A stretch of 64,000 nucleotides of DNA from Muribaculum sp. (GTDB taxonomy: Bacteria > Bacteroidota > Bacteroidia > Bacteroidales > Muribaculaceae): NCBI GenBank assembly GCA_009775095.1, contig VSOZ01000001.1, positions 1 to 64,000 of the forward strand. Reading direction: 5' to 3'. The number at the start of each line of letters is the position of its first letter. The first letter of the stretch is position 1. The translations under genes were made by a program, and so were the position numbers. The notes beneath the pieces are model-generated. The model had not been told where the DNA came from, ran no database searches, and saw only the letters and a list, made by a program, of their open reading frames with translations. Shown piece after piece: positions 22,942 through 32,085 of this stretch.

Positions 22942-23779
22942 GAGTCCGAAGGACTCTTCCCACAATTAGCCGGTGGCGGAGCAAAGCGACTCCACCGGTA
23001 AAGGGTAACATAAGAAACGGTTTCTGTAAGAAACTTCAAATTCCCCATACGGGAATAATCATTTCTTTTGCTTATATTCAAATTTTTTATTAACTTGTGT
23101 CGCAACAAATACATTTATCCATGAGTTACACCAATCTTTTATATCACGCAGTCTTCTCTACTAAATATAGGAAACCTCTGATACGTGTCGACTGTGAGAG
23201 ACGCGTATATGGCGTATTGTTCCATATAATGCGGAAATATGGTGTGCGTGCACTTCGTATCGGTGGAATGCCCGACCATGTGCATTTGTTTTTTGTGATG
23301 CCTCCGACATTGGCATTGTCTGATTTTATGAAGAGGTTAAAAAGGGAGTCAAGCCTGATGATTACACAAGAGATGATTATTGACCGTTGGGAAGGATGGC
23401 AGGAGGGATATTGCGCCTTTTCATATTCGCGCCATGATGTTGAGAAGATAACAAATTATATAAAAAATCAGAAAGAGCGTCATTCCCGGGTTTCATTTAT
23501 TGATGAGCTCCGGTTGTGGATGATAGAGAATGGAATTTCGGATGATGATGCATATTTTCCGAAATGATATGTTTTGACGTTTCTTTCAGAAACGATCATA
23601 AAATCATCTTTTCCGATGGCCCGGTGGAGTCGCTGCGCTCCGCCACCGGCTATTTGCAGGATGTGTCCTTCGGACACTGGCGGGACATTCCCACGCCTCC
23701 CAAAACGCCGGCGCGATGCGTTGCCGTCACGGATGCGCGACGCCATTCCACGAAAGGAATTGGCATGGAGAGTCCTCCG
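22942..23779 (+). mobile_element. RAYT/REP element with transposase (autonomous copy)
   Basis: Structure: module A2 (22942 to about 23060), a ~60-base AT-rich leader, the RAYT gene (23121-23567) and module B2 (23548-23779). The flanks are rich in short hairpins with three-base loops: GAGTCC-GAA-GGACTC, GTGTCC-TTC-GGACAC, CCGGTGGAG...CTCC-G-CCACCGG and TTTCT...AGAAA. Such palindromes are the substrate of REP-associated tyrosine transposases, which process single-stranded hairpins. The element directly abuts the deleted copy, head to tail. Confidence 0.8.
23121..23567 (+). CDS. REP-associated tyrosine transposase (IS200/IS605-like TnpA)
   Basis: A 148-residue HUH transposase. The metal-binding motif is HVH at residues 53-55 (GGMPDHVHLFF) and the nucleophile is probably Tyr113 in TNYIKNQ, the usual YxxNQ context of the TnpA/RAYT group. 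The ATG at 23121 is preferred over an upstream frame extension because MSYTNLLYHAVFSTKYR is the conserved family start. Its last six codons are shared with the start of the 3' repeat module. The fold nicks single-stranded DNA next to hairpins. It appears intact. Confidence 0.92.
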   Translation: MSYTNLLYHAVFSTKYRKPLIRVDCERRVYGVLFHIMRKYGVRALRIGGMPDHVHLFFVMPPTLALSDFMKRLKRESSLMITQEMIIDRWEGWQEGYCAFSYSRHDVEKITNYIKNQKERHSRVSFIDELRLWMIENGISDDDAYFPK

Positions 23780-23835
23780 GACACCCCAGCGGGACATTTC
23801 CCGAAGTGGATTGACATTTCTACGAGGTTGGCATC

Positions 23836-23874
23836 TGAAAAACAAACGGGATGAGGCCTATGCCACATCCCGTT
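23836..23874 (-). terminator. Terminator of the winged-helix gene
   Basis: On the minus strand AACGGGATG pairs with CATCCCGTT around a 12-base loop, followed by TGTTTTT. It lies 30 bases past the stop codon of the gene at 23904-24110. Confidence 0.72.
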
Positions 23875-23903
23875 ATGATTTCATCAAGTAAGATTTATTC
23901 TTA

Positions 23904-24110
23904 TTAAGCGAGTGAGATAATAAGATCTTTTTCTTCTTCATTCTCAGCAATAAGGATTTTATTCTCGCGGGCGAGCCATCCTAAAGCGGCATAAAGCTCC
24001 TTGTCTTTAAGCTTGGTAACTTTCTTAATCTGCTTAAGTCCAAGAGCGTCAGCGTCATTCAGTGCATTCCACACAAGGCCGGCATTATAGCCGATAGTGT
24101 CAATGTTCAT
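23904..24110 (-). CDS. Small winged-helix protein (DUF2582 family)
   Basis: A 68-residue protein matching the DUF2582 winged helix-turn-helix family: NAGLVWNALNDADALGLKQIKK, then LKDKELYAALGWLARENKILI, a helix-turn-helix plus beta wing. These tiny proteins are near-universal in Bacteroidales and probably bind DNA, but their targets are not known. It is a single gene with its own terminator; the 200-base upstream gap is AT-rich and holds no other gene. Confidence 0.82.
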   Translation of the reverse strand: MNIDTIGYNAGLVWNALNDADALGLKQIKKVTKLKDKELYAALGWLARENKILIAENEEEKDLIISLA

Positions 24111-24259
24111 GTTAATAATAGTTTTTAGTTATACTTTATAATATAGTTAACCAACTTTTGGTTCTCAATTCCGTTGCAAATTTACGACTTTTTTACAATT
24201 AATAACATCTAATCGTAACAAATATACATCTTATATGCTCATTTTTAACTTCATGTCAA

Positions 24260-24298
24260 GTAAAAAGCCGAAAATTTCATCAATTTCCGGCTTTTTAC
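24260..24298. terminator. Terminator after the DUF362 gene (bidirectional)
   Basis: GTAAAAAGCCG-AAAATTT pairs with AAATTTCCGGCTTTTTAC (one mismatch/G-T) around a short loop, with A-runs on one side and T-runs on the other. It works best for the minus-strand DUF362 gene ending at 24333. Confidence 0.82.
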
Positions 24299-24332
24299 AT
24301 GCAGATACCATTATAGTCTTGAAGGCAAGTTA

Positions 24333-25316
24333 TTATTTAAGCTCGATAAGTTCATAGGTCTGCGAACCGAGTCCGAGCTGCTCGGCATATTCAAGATTAT
24401 GCATGCCGTGACGCGAATCGATACGCTCTATCATGTGCACCTTGCCGTGATCATCGGAATTTCGCACCGCGTCGACGCACGCACGGTCAAGAGCCACCGG
24501 GTCGAGCGAGGCAAATATGCCTATATCGGCCATTGACACCGGCTCCGGCTCGGCCACACAATCGCAGTCAACCGACAGATTGTTGGCGACACTTATATAC
24601 AGCACTTTGTCGCCCACATGGTCTATTATAGCCTTTGATGCCTCAGCCATCGACTCTAAAAAGACATCCTGCTCAGCTGCCATACTCCAGACATTGGCCA
24701 CCTCCTGTATCTTGCCTCCCGAATGTATGTTGGCCTTGCCGTCGGGCGAAGCTATGCCTATGGATATATTTTTAAGCGCTCCACCGAATCCACCCATCGG
24801 ATGGCCTTTGAAATGCGATAGAACCATCAGGAAATCATAATTCAGAAAATTTTTGCCCACTATATCCTCTTTCAGATGGCGGCCCCCGTTGACCGGAAGC
24901 GATACCTGCCCGTCGGCATCGAGTATGTCGACATCGGCTATAGCCGTGAAGCCATGCTCTTCGGCGGTTTTCAGATGATCGGCCGTAGTGTTACGTTTGC
25001 CGGCATAGGCGGTATTGCCCTCGATTATTGTACCGTTGACACTCTGTACGAGGTCCTTTATCAGCGCCGGCGAAAGATGATTGGGATTGCCCGCCTCACC
25101 TGTCGACAGTTTTACCGCCACATTCTTGCCTTCGGCCTTACGACCGAGCGCATTATAGATTTTAACGATGTTCTCAGGAGTAATCTCCTTGATGAAGTAA
25201 ACTTTGGGAAGTTCTTTTCCCTGTGTGTCGGTAGTCGTTGTCTGTGCCTTGGAGCCCATACAGCCGGCCATCGACATACCAGTTGCAATTGCTAATGCCA
25301 TAACTGCTTTGTTCAT
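24333..25316 (-). CDS. DUF362 domain lipoprotein
   Basis: A 327-residue protein with a lipoprotein signal (MSMAGCMGS, Cys19), so it is probably anchored in the envelope. The body is DUF362: KVYFIKEITPENIVKIYNAL, NVAVKLSTGEAGNPNHLSP, DIVGKNFLNYDFLMVLSHFKGHPMGGFGGALKNISIGIAS, and a C-terminal DIGIFASLDPVALDRACVDAV. DUF362 proteins often accompany iron-sulfur proteins; this one has few Cys residues after the lipobox (two close in VDCDC) and no ferredoxin domain. It lies 12 bases downstream of a TonB receptor gene on the same strand, so they are probably one operon and may act on the same nutrient, possibly a metal. Confidence 0.8.
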   Translation of the reverse strand: MNKAVMALAIATGMSMAGCMGSKAQTTTTDTQGKELPKVYFIKEITPENIVKIYNALGRKAEGKNVAVKLSTGEAGNPNHLSPALIKDLVQSVNGTIIEGNTAYAGKRNTTADHLKTAEEHGFTAIADVDILDADGQVSLPVNGGRHLKEDIVGKNFLNYDFLMVLSHFKGHPMGGFGGALKNISIGIASPDGKANIHSGGKIQEVANVWSMAAEQDVFLESMAEASKAIIDHVGDKVLYISVANNLSVDCDCVAEPEPVSMADIGIFASLDPVALDRACVDAVRNSDDHGKVHMIERIDSRHGMHNLEYAEQLGLGSQTYELIELK

Positions 25317-25328
25317 GATTGTTTATAA

Positions 25329-27236
25329 TTAAAATTCGAGTTTAATACCTGCCATGACTGTCATACGCGGCATGGGGTACCCGTCATTTATCTCATATTT
25401 TTGTGCAAGAATATTGTCACACCGCACCCATAATTTCATCCAACGCAGGACTTCGTATTGGCCGCGTAAATTCCACAACACGAAATTCTCTTTCCTGCCG
25501 CCGTCAATGGACGTATACAAGCCGTCAACGTATTGCAGCCCCGACGATATGTCGCAGCGTCGATTGACAAACCGAGCGCCGAGACATAGCTTATGGCGCG
25601 GAGCCTCAAGAAGCGGTCGGCTTGTATGCAGATAGCTGTAGTTGCCGTCAATGTTCCATAACCGGTTTATGCGATATGACAGATACGCTTCTACTCCGCT
25701 GTTCTCAACACGGCCCGTATTGACATTTAGCGGCGTGGCTCCTTCGCGGGGCACTGCGGCTATAAGATTCTTAGCATTAATATAGAACAGATTCACGCCA
25801 TAGGTAATACGCTCGTCCAAAAGCGGCTGCGACACGGCTATCTCATAATTCCATGACGACTCCGGCTTAAGATCGGGATTGGCCGGTCCGAACATGTACA
25901 TCTCCCTCAGCGTAGGATAACGAAACCCTTTGGCCGCCGAGAGCTTGATCAGAAATTCACGGGGCAACGTTATAGCGGCACCGGCCTGCGGTATCCACTC
26001 TGTACCGACCGAGTTGTGTCGATCGGCCCGTATAGCTCCGTTCAGTGTAAGGAAGCCGCCTATGCTTTGTCGTACATTCATATAAGCGCCGATATTGCTG
26101 TGCCACTTGTCGGCGAGAGTCTGCCGTTCACCTTTGCGTTGGCCCTCGACATATCGGTTGTACGCCTTGCCGGATGAACGGAAAAGGTCGGCGCCCACAG
26201 TCAACGTATTGCCGTAAAAGAGCGATACTGACTGCCACAGTGACAAGCCGGCCATGTTATCGTCGGAAATAAAACGATAAAGCCGTGGCGTGGCTGAAGG
26301 AGCGTGCCCGTCGTTTATATGGTTGTGTCCGAAGTTGTAAAACATGCTTACGCCGCCCGAAGTATAATCATAATTATTGTCGACGGATACAGACACCGTT
26401 CCGCGCACGACACTCTGGTCGGCATCAATAAGAGGCGACGTCACACTACCGGGATTGGACGCACTGAACCGGGTGATGTCGGCATCGGCACGAGCCGTCC
26501 AATAATGGGAAATGTCATAACCCAGCTTAATATATCCGTTGACCTGACTGAAGTCCATGTCATCACGATTGTTATCGCTCCTGTTATAGGACACACTCGC
26601 CGTTGACAGGAAACGACCTTTTTTCACCATATTAGTCAGCTCGGTATCCAGCGTGTTGTATGAGCCGTAGCCTGCCCTAAACAATGTGCTTACTCCGTCG
26701 ACCGACGGCCGGCGTGTCACGATATTGATAATGCCGCCCATGGCATTGGAGCCGTATACAGCCGAGGCCGGGCCTTTCACCACCTCAACGCTTTCGGCGA
26801 TAGAGGAGTGCAAGGCATCAGATATAGGATGGCCAAATACGCCGCTATACTGAGGGCGTCCGTCAATCAACGTCATTATACGACCGGAACCGCCGCTCAT
26901 GCCTCGTATAGATATGCCTCCGGCGGCACCGCCCGACACCCCATAGCCATACACTCCGCGAGAGGTCGTGAAAAGTCCGGGTACCTGCGCAGTAAGTACA
27001 GGCAACAAAGACGGTTGCAGCGAATTATCCAATATCTCACGGTCAATATCGATAACGGTCTGTGAAATAAGTGCCGCCGAAGCAGATGACCGCTGCCCCG
27101 TCACAACAACCTCATCAAGCGTATGGAGAGATTTAATCGAGTCAGCCGATACGTTGTCAGCATCAACATGCAGCCCAACCGACAGCATCCCCAACGACAT
27201 CACCACCCTGACAACACTCACATAAATATTATTCAT
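25329..27236 (-). CDS. TonB-dependent receptor (BtuB/Cir-like size)
   Basis: About 635 residues from the ATG ending at 27236, chosen because it gives the signal peptide MNNIYVSVVRVVMSLGML and lies just after a -7 box (TATTTTTG at 27264-27257). TonB box region LDEVVVTGQRSS, plug domain (PVLTAQVPGLFTTSRGV, GGISIRGMSGGSGRIMTLIDGRPQ, VEVVKGPASAVYGSNAMGGIINIVTRR), barrel, and terminal GIKLEF. The compact size fits siderophore, cobalamin or metal receptors rather than SusC glycan receptors. The following DUF362 lipoprotein is its only operon partner. The ligand is unknown. Confidence 0.88.
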   Translation of the reverse strand: MNNIYVSVVRVVMSLGMLSVGLHVDADNVSADSIKSLHTLDEVVVTGQRSSASAALISQTVIDIDREILDNSLQPSLLPVLTAQVPGLFTTSRGVYGYGVSGGAAGGISIRGMSGGSGRIMTLIDGRPQYSGVFGHPISDALHSSIAESVEVVKGPASAVYGSNAMGGIINIVTRRPSVDGVSTLFRAGYGSYNTLDTELTNMVKKGRFLSTASVSYNRSDNNRDDMDFSQVNGYIKLGYDISHYWTARADADITRFSASNPGSVTSPLIDADQSVVRGTVSVSVDNNYDYTSGGVSMFYNFGHNHINDGHAPSATPRLYRFISDDNMAGLSLWQSVSLFYGNTLTVGADLFRSSGKAYNRYVEGQRKGERQTLADKWHSNIGAYMNVRQSIGGFLTLNGAIRADRHNSVGTEWIPQAGAAITLPREFLIKLSAAKGFRYPTLREMYMFGPANPDLKPESSWNYEIAVSQPLLDERITYGVNLFYINAKNLIAAVPREGATPLNVNTGRVENSGVEAYLSYRINRLWNIDGNYSYLHTSRPLLEAPRHKLCLGARFVNRRCDISSGLQYVDGLYTSIDGGRKENFVLWNLRGQYEVLRWMKLWVRCDNILAQKYEINDGYPMPRMTVMAGIKLEF

Positions 27237-27329
27237 TGCAAAATTACTATTTAGTGCAAAAATACGTATTTCATTTAAAAATACGGGCATTTCTTAAATT
27301 AGTTTAATCGTATCGAAACGGAAAAGGCC

Positions 27330-27337
27330 TATATTTG
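27330..27337 (+). promoter_or_regulatory. -7 box before the first DUF3857 gene
   Basis: TATATTTG followed by CACG, 22 bases before the ATG at 27360. No good -33 TTG is found at the 20-base spacing, so this is supported by the -7 element alone. Confidence 0.5.
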
Positions 27338-27359
27338 CACGAAACCAAAAACTGTCGCT

Positions 27360-29165
27360 ATGTTAAGATTTTTGATATTGTGCATGATCGCATGTGCAAT
27401 ACCGTGCAAAGCCATGGAAAAAGAAGATAATGTCATCATCGCATCGGGACGTGACGAATACACCGTCAATGACAACAAAAACAATTTGACGGTAAGAAAT
27501 GTCGTGACCCGCGAATACGAAGCTACACGAAAATCAGAAAAGATCCAGCCACACATATATTATAATAATGTCATATCGCTGGATAAGGCATCGGGGGGCA
27601 AAGCCCAGTACCGCAATGTAAACAATCCGATGGTGTTTCACGACGACAGCAAGGTGTGCTATTTCGACATATGGCTGTCGGAAAAGGGTAAGAAAGCTAA
27701 AACGGAATTTCGCCGCACATTCAATGACCCGGCATACTTCACCAAAGTATTCGTACAGGAAGAGTACCCGATAAAGAGTAAAAGCGTTGTATTCAACATA
27801 CCCTCTTCGATGGCGCGACTTAAGCTCATCGATAAAAATTTCGGTAATCTCGGCATAACACGAGATGACAAACTTCACACCGACGGCTCACGCACAATCA
27901 CCTATATGCTGACGGATGTACCGGGCCTTAAAGAGGAGCCGGGTACTCCACGGCCTATGTCGGCAGAACCTTATATACTCGTCGCAGGCTACTTCAACGA
28001 CGTGCCGGAGTTATACAAGTGGCATCATGAAAGGAGTATCGTAGACGAGACCATACCCGACATAGATGCACTTATGAGCGAAATCATGGCTGAAGAATGT
28101 GAACAATGCGACACGATAGGGACCATATATCGCTGGGTACAACGCAACATACGCTACATAGCCTACGAAGAGGGGGATGCGGGATACCGCCCCGACACAC
28201 CGGCAGAGGTAGTACGCAAACGCTACGGCGACTGCAAGGGCATGTCGACACTGCTTGCCACTCTGCTGCGCCACAACGGCTACGACGCACATGTGGCATC
28301 GACAGGCACCAACGCCATACCCTTTCTTATCGGCGAAGTACCGTCGCTGGCCGCTACCGACCACATGATATGCGTGACGTACCATAACGGTGACACGCTA
28401 TACCTCGATGCAACAAACGAGTACATACATCCGCAAGACATACCGTCATCTATACAAGGCAAAGATGTACTTGTAGATCGCGGAGATGACTACGAACTGT
28501 ATAGAATACCGAGACCGGCTGCAAATGCCGCGGCCGACACACTGGCGTATAGCTACAATATAGTAGACGGTGCTCTCGCAGGGGGCGCCGGACGAACATT
28601 TACCGGCGATATGAAGGAATACTTCATGACCTCACTCAACGCCATGAAGAAAGACCGGCAGAACGACGCGATAGCCAAAGCCCTGATACCGGGCACACAG
28701 GCCGATGTGGACAGAGAACACACCTACTTTTATCCTGACGCAGAGGGCGGTCGCCTTGCAGTAATAGTAGGCGTAATAATAAACCGCAACGCGGTCACCG
28801 CCTCCGACGGCCGGCTATACATAGACCTCAACACCATGAACGATCCGTTTACGGCGCGTATAGATACAAAGGACAGGAAAAATGATTACGAGCTGCCTTT
28901 CAGGGCATCGGTGTTCAGGGAGGTATCGCTTACAGTTCCCGACACGTATGAAATAACCTACGTACCGGACGACTTCAGTGTAGAGATACCGCAGGGACGT
29001 TTTTCATGCCGCTACAAACGCGACGGACAAAGAGTGATATTGCATAAAGCGATGGAGCTTGAAAGCACCCGCATACCGCTCGCCGACATAAACCGATGGA
29101 ACAAAACCGTATCGGACTGGAACAACGCATGCAACCGACAGATAGAATTAACCCTCAAAAAATAA
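27360..29165 (+). CDS. DUF3857 / transglutaminase-like exported protein (active-type)
   Basis: A 601-residue protein with a signal peptide (MLRFLILCMIACAIPCKAM). Residues about 40-230 are the DUF3857 beta domain and 250-370 a transglutaminase-like domain with a full triad: Cys about 292 in RYGDCKG, His about 335 in TDHMI and Asp about 350 in LYLDAT. A DUF2569/3858-like beta domain closes the protein. Such proteins are periplasmic in Bacteroidetes and may be peptidases or cross-linking enzymes. The next gene begins five bases after its stop and encodes a paralogue without the triad, so the two probably act as a pair. Confidence 0.85.
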   Translation: MLRFLILCMIACAIPCKAMEKEDNVIIASGRDEYTVNDNKNNLTVRNVVTREYEATRKSEKIQPHIYYNNVISLDKASGGKAQYRNVNNPMVFHDDSKVCYFDIWLSEKGKKAKTEFRRTFNDPAYFTKVFVQEEYPIKSKSVVFNIPSSMARLKLIDKNFGNLGITRDDKLHTDGSRTITYMLTDVPGLKEEPGTPRPMSAEPYILVAGYFNDVPELYKWHHERSIVDETIPDIDALMSEIMAEECEQCDTIGTIYRWVQRNIRYIAYEEGDAGYRPDTPAEVVRKRYGDCKGMSTLLATLLRHNGYDAHVASTGTNAIPFLIGEVPSLAATDHMICVTYHNGDTLYLDATNEYIHPQDIPSSIQGKDVLVDRGDDYELYRIPRPAANAAADTLAYSYNIVDGALAGGAGRTFTGDMKEYFMTSLNAMKKDRQNDAIAKALIPGTQADVDREHTYFYPDAEGGRLAVIVGVIINRNAVTASDGRLYIDLNTMNDPFTARIDTKDRKNDYELPFRASVFREVSLTVPDTYEITYVPDDFSVEIPQGRFSCRYKRDGQRVILHKAMELESTRIPLADINRWNKTVSDWNNACNRQIELTLKK

Positions 29166-29170
29166 TCATA

Positions 29171-31375
29171 ATGAAAAAGACTCTGCTTATACTGAGTATG
29201 GCTCTCCTATGGGCGACGCAATTGAGAGCCGATGATGTCGCCGAATATAAAAAGTTTGCCGAGAGCATACGAAACGAAGTGTACTCGATGGACCTGCCGG
29301 AATTCAAAATGACTGCTATTCCGGAAAAATACAAGAATGAATCAGCCGTAATAATAGCCATGTACAACAGCCTCGCGGCAGAAAAAAAAACAGGTCTTGC
29401 CTTCGAGCTGTGGATACCGTCGACACGCGCCCGTATATGGGCAGATGAACTGACCCGGATGCTCATACATATAAATGATAAAAACGCACTCGACCGCTTC
29501 TCGGAATTTGACTTCTCGATAATGGGCAAACGCGACTGGCGCGACGGCCTCTCCTATAAAGCCAACGAAAAGGTGCGCAAAGTGCTCGGGGCCAAGATAA
29601 TCAAACCCGACGGCCGAACGATTGATGTCAATACGGATGACTTTCTCGAGGTAGAAGAGGGCAAAAAGGGCGAAGAGAAGCGGCGCAAACTGGCGGTGCC
29701 CGGACTTGAGGTCGGCGATAATCTCGATGTTTTCTTTTACACGTCGACACAATTGCAGAATCTACATCTCGACCCGATCGATTATGTATTTCGCGAGGAT
29801 TACCCTGTCATGTACTACAAAGTGCACTGTGTGATAGACAACGACCTCACTACCCAGTACCGCACCCTCAACGGCGCTCCCGACTTCAAAATAACACGCG
29901 ACGAAAATGAGAACTTCATACTTGACACGGAGATGACCGACATATCGGCCAAGACGCCGCGCCTATGGTACAACGCACTCCGTCAATCGCCCATAATCCA
30001 GATGCGCGTCTACAACCGCCGCTCCGACCAGTTTACACCTAAAAGCGCCCGCAAAGACGGAGTACAGCCCAATCCGTCAGTGGCAACAATCAAAAACGAT
30101 GCGTTGACAGATATAGAATACGGGTCATTCAACGAGAAGATTGTCAAAGACCTGCTGAACCTTGACTTTGACGGCGGAAAAAGCGTGACCGGAAAGCTCA
30201 AGAACATGCGCAAGAAAGGATTGATAACCGACGAAGAAATATGCGACTACCTTTACAGCATGTTGGCTTACCGCGTATGTGCAAAGCGCATCAATATGAA
30301 TCCCTACAGATTCATAACCATGTTCAACGAAGCGGCTGCTGCTACGGGACTTGATGTCAAGTACGGCATAGTCACTCCGGACTTCTACGAACCGCTCGAC
30401 ACGTTGAGCACCATGTTTCACATACTGTGGTTCGGATATGTGGAAAATACCGGAAAGTATTATCTACCGCCGGCAGGATATTACAATGCTCCGGGCGAAA
30501 TAGCCGGCATATTTCAAGGTGAAAAAGGTCAGTTCAAACCGACCAAACGAGAGTTGAAGAAGGATAAAAAAGCGCAAGGGGCCATTGTGGACTTCGCAAT
30601 GTACACTCCCGAGCAAAACCGCGAAACCGTTGAGGTCAACGCTTCGGTAGACGGCACGACCCTCGTCATTGACAGGAGAGTGCGCGACTATGGCGGCATG
30701 AAGTCATCATCGTCGGAGTTGCTCAGCGAAGAGGATCTGAACAAAGAGTACATTGACCTATTGTCGCGCGTGGACATAAAGTGTGTGTTCCGCGAGAACA
30801 AAAAGGCCAAAGCGGAGAGAGAAGAGCGTTATGCCGACGGACGACGCAGGCAGACCGATGACTTCAAGGCCGAGATAAAAAATTATCACGGACGCGATGC
30901 CGTAGAGATGAGAAGCGGAGAGATTGTATCGACAGGCATTGACCCGAAAAATCCTGTACTCGAATACCGCGTAGAATATGTAATGGACGAAATGGTGAAG
31001 AATGCCGGACGTAATATCGTCATACCCGTAGGACGGTTGATGAACGACCAACTCGAACTGCTGCCTTCCGACCGCACTCGCACCGATGACGTTCATATGA
31101 GCATGCCGCGCGAAATAGCCACAAGTATAACGATAAAGCTCCCCGACGGTTACCGTGTGTCGAACAAAACGCTGAAGTCGCTTGAACGCAACGTCGACAA
31201 TTCGGCCGGCCGGTTCAAGGTTGAAGCATCGCAGAGCGGCGACAAAATCACGGTCAATATACTTAAACGATACAATCATAAAGTGGAGCCGGCCTCAGCA
31301 TGGCCGGCACTTATGGAGATCGTGGACGCAGCCTCGAAATGGCAACCGTCAACACTGCTGCTTGAACACAAATAA
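29171..31375 (+). CDS. DUF3857 protein lacking the transglutaminase triad
   Basis: About 734 residues from the ATG at 29171 (signal peptide MKKTLLILSMALLWATQLRA); more distal in-frame starts lie within the previous gene. It shares the DUF3857 layout of its neighbour: WIPSTRARIWADELTRMLIHI, RLWYNALRQSP, and at the position of the transglutaminase domain CDYLYSMLAYRVCAKRINMNPYRFI followed by STMFHILWF. The GDCKG, DHMI and YLDAT motifs of the neighbour are absent. It is thus a probable non-catalytic paralogue that may recognise the same substrate. The C-terminal beta domain has REIATSITIKLPDGY. Confidence 0.8.
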   Translation: MKKTLLILSMALLWATQLRADDVAEYKKFAESIRNEVYSMDLPEFKMTAIPEKYKNESAVIIAMYNSLAAEKKTGLAFELWIPSTRARIWADELTRMLIHINDKNALDRFSEFDFSIMGKRDWRDGLSYKANEKVRKVLGAKIIKPDGRTIDVNTDDFLEVEEGKKGEEKRRKLAVPGLEVGDNLDVFFYTSTQLQNLHLDPIDYVFREDYPVMYYKVHCVIDNDLTTQYRTLNGAPDFKITRDENENFILDTEMTDISAKTPRLWYNALRQSPIIQMRVYNRRSDQFTPKSARKDGVQPNPSVATIKNDALTDIEYGSFNEKIVKDLLNLDFDGGKSVTGKLKNMRKKGLITDEEICDYLYSMLAYRVCAKRINMNPYRFITMFNEAAAATGLDVKYGIVTPDFYEPLDTLSTMFHILWFGYVENTGKYYLPPAGYYNAPGEIAGIFQGEKGQFKPTKRELKKDKKAQGAIVDFAMYTPEQNRETVEVNASVDGTTLVIDRRVRDYGGMKSSSSELLSEEDLNKEYIDLLSRVDIKCVFRENKKAKAEREERYADGRRRQTDDFKAEIKNYHGRDAVEMRSGEIVSTGIDPKNPVLEYRVEYVMDEMVKNAGRNIVIPVGRLMNDQLELLPSDRTRTDDVHMSMPREIATSITIKLPDGYRVSNKTLKSLERNVDNSAGRFKVEASQSGDKITVNILKRYNHKVEPASAWPALMEIVDAASKWQPSTLLLEHK

Positions 31376-31635
31376 ATCACAGAAAGAATGTATCGTCCAA
31401 TTGCAAACGTGTCAAATTATGTTTTATAAAACCGGCTGTTAAATGGCGCGCGTCGGAGATGCGCTATGTGCAAAACCCCGCGATAAGCCGACGTAGGGAA
31501 CGAAGTGACCGCAGACGGCGGTTCGTAGGGTGGTCTAAGCCCTAATAGTAAATGCCTGTCGAGGACAGGCGACATTCCACATCAGACCATCGGGATATGT
31601 CTCGCGTCCCCGACACGAAGTTTTGTCAATCAATC

Positions 31636-31689
31636 ATCTGCTTAGCCCCATGAACCGCGCGTTCGCGCTAATCATGGGGCTAAGCAGAT
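31636..31689. repeat. 18-bp perfect inverted repeat with GC-rich loop
   Basis: ATCTGCTTAGCCCCATGA (31636-31653) pairs perfectly with TCATGGGGCTAAGCAGAT (31672-31689). The 18-base loop contains GCGCGTTCGCGC and can fold further. The inner 34 bases equal the palindrome at 6244-6277, inverted, with two differences. Confidence 0.85.
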
Positions 31690-31889
31690 ATCGTGTCTCC
31701 GACACTAATCTGCGGGCAAAACTCATTCTAAACAGGTATTGTATTCGCAAACAAACAATTAACAGTTCAACCGTGTTTTGCTGCTGACCATAAAAAGGCT
31801 GAAAGAGAGATAAAAGGGATCATATGCAAAACCCGGTTGGACTGTTAATATTCTGTCGGAAAGTAGGGGCGCCAGTACCACGGCGCCCG
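31646..31889 (+). repeat. Composite intergenic repeat, copy 2
   Basis: On the plus strand it holds CCCCATGA...TCATGGGG (31646-31679), AAAACCCGGTT (31828-31838) then GTTAATATTCTG, and GTAGGGGCGCC...CGGCGCCCG (31863-31889). Copy 1 is on the minus strand at 6277-6122 with the same order but a shorter first gap. A partial match of the last module (TGTAGGGGCGCCGGT) also lies at 22531, after pnuT, and a related string (TGTAGGGCCGTCAGTAATAC, minus strand) at about 31930-31950. Confidence 0.7.
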
Positions 31890-32085
31890 TATACCCGGAT
31901 GGCCATATAGGACGAAACCGGCCGCCGTATTACTGACGGCCCTACAAACACAGTTGCTTTTTAACAACAGTTCTTTTACATTGACCCGATAAGAGTACGG
32001 AGAGGGCGCCAAGAGGCACTCTCTCCGTAAAAGTTTATACGGTCTCGGTAAAGTCCGAGGCTTTAATCGATATTAATGTACGCGG

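Larger units (their letters stand above)
31440..32085. other. Gene-free, hairpin-rich intergenic stretch
   Basis: About 650 bases with no credible ORF between two convergent genes. Visible structures: CCGC-AGAC-GGCGG near 31510; TGGTCT (31531) with AGACCA (31584) enclosing the perfect hairpin GCCTGTC-GAG-GACAGGC (31554-31570); an 18-bp perfect stem at 31636-31689; GTGTC-TCC-GACAC just after; ACGGAGAG...CTCTCCGT near 31998-32029. The right part carries the second copy of the composite repeat. It could be a non-coding RNA or an accumulation of repeats; it does not match tmRNA, RNase P or SRP RNA cores by eye. Confidence 0.55.

Noticed and set aside
22740..23093. Several frames of 60-120 codons in both strands of the REP region
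   Set aside because: They read through hairpin repeats (Pro/Arg/His-rich) and appear in all frames, which is a sign of repeat sequence rather than coding.
31440..32085. tmRNA, RNase P RNA or SRP RNA in the gene-free stretch
   Set aside because: None of the conserved cores of these RNAs could be found on either strand, although hairpins are common.
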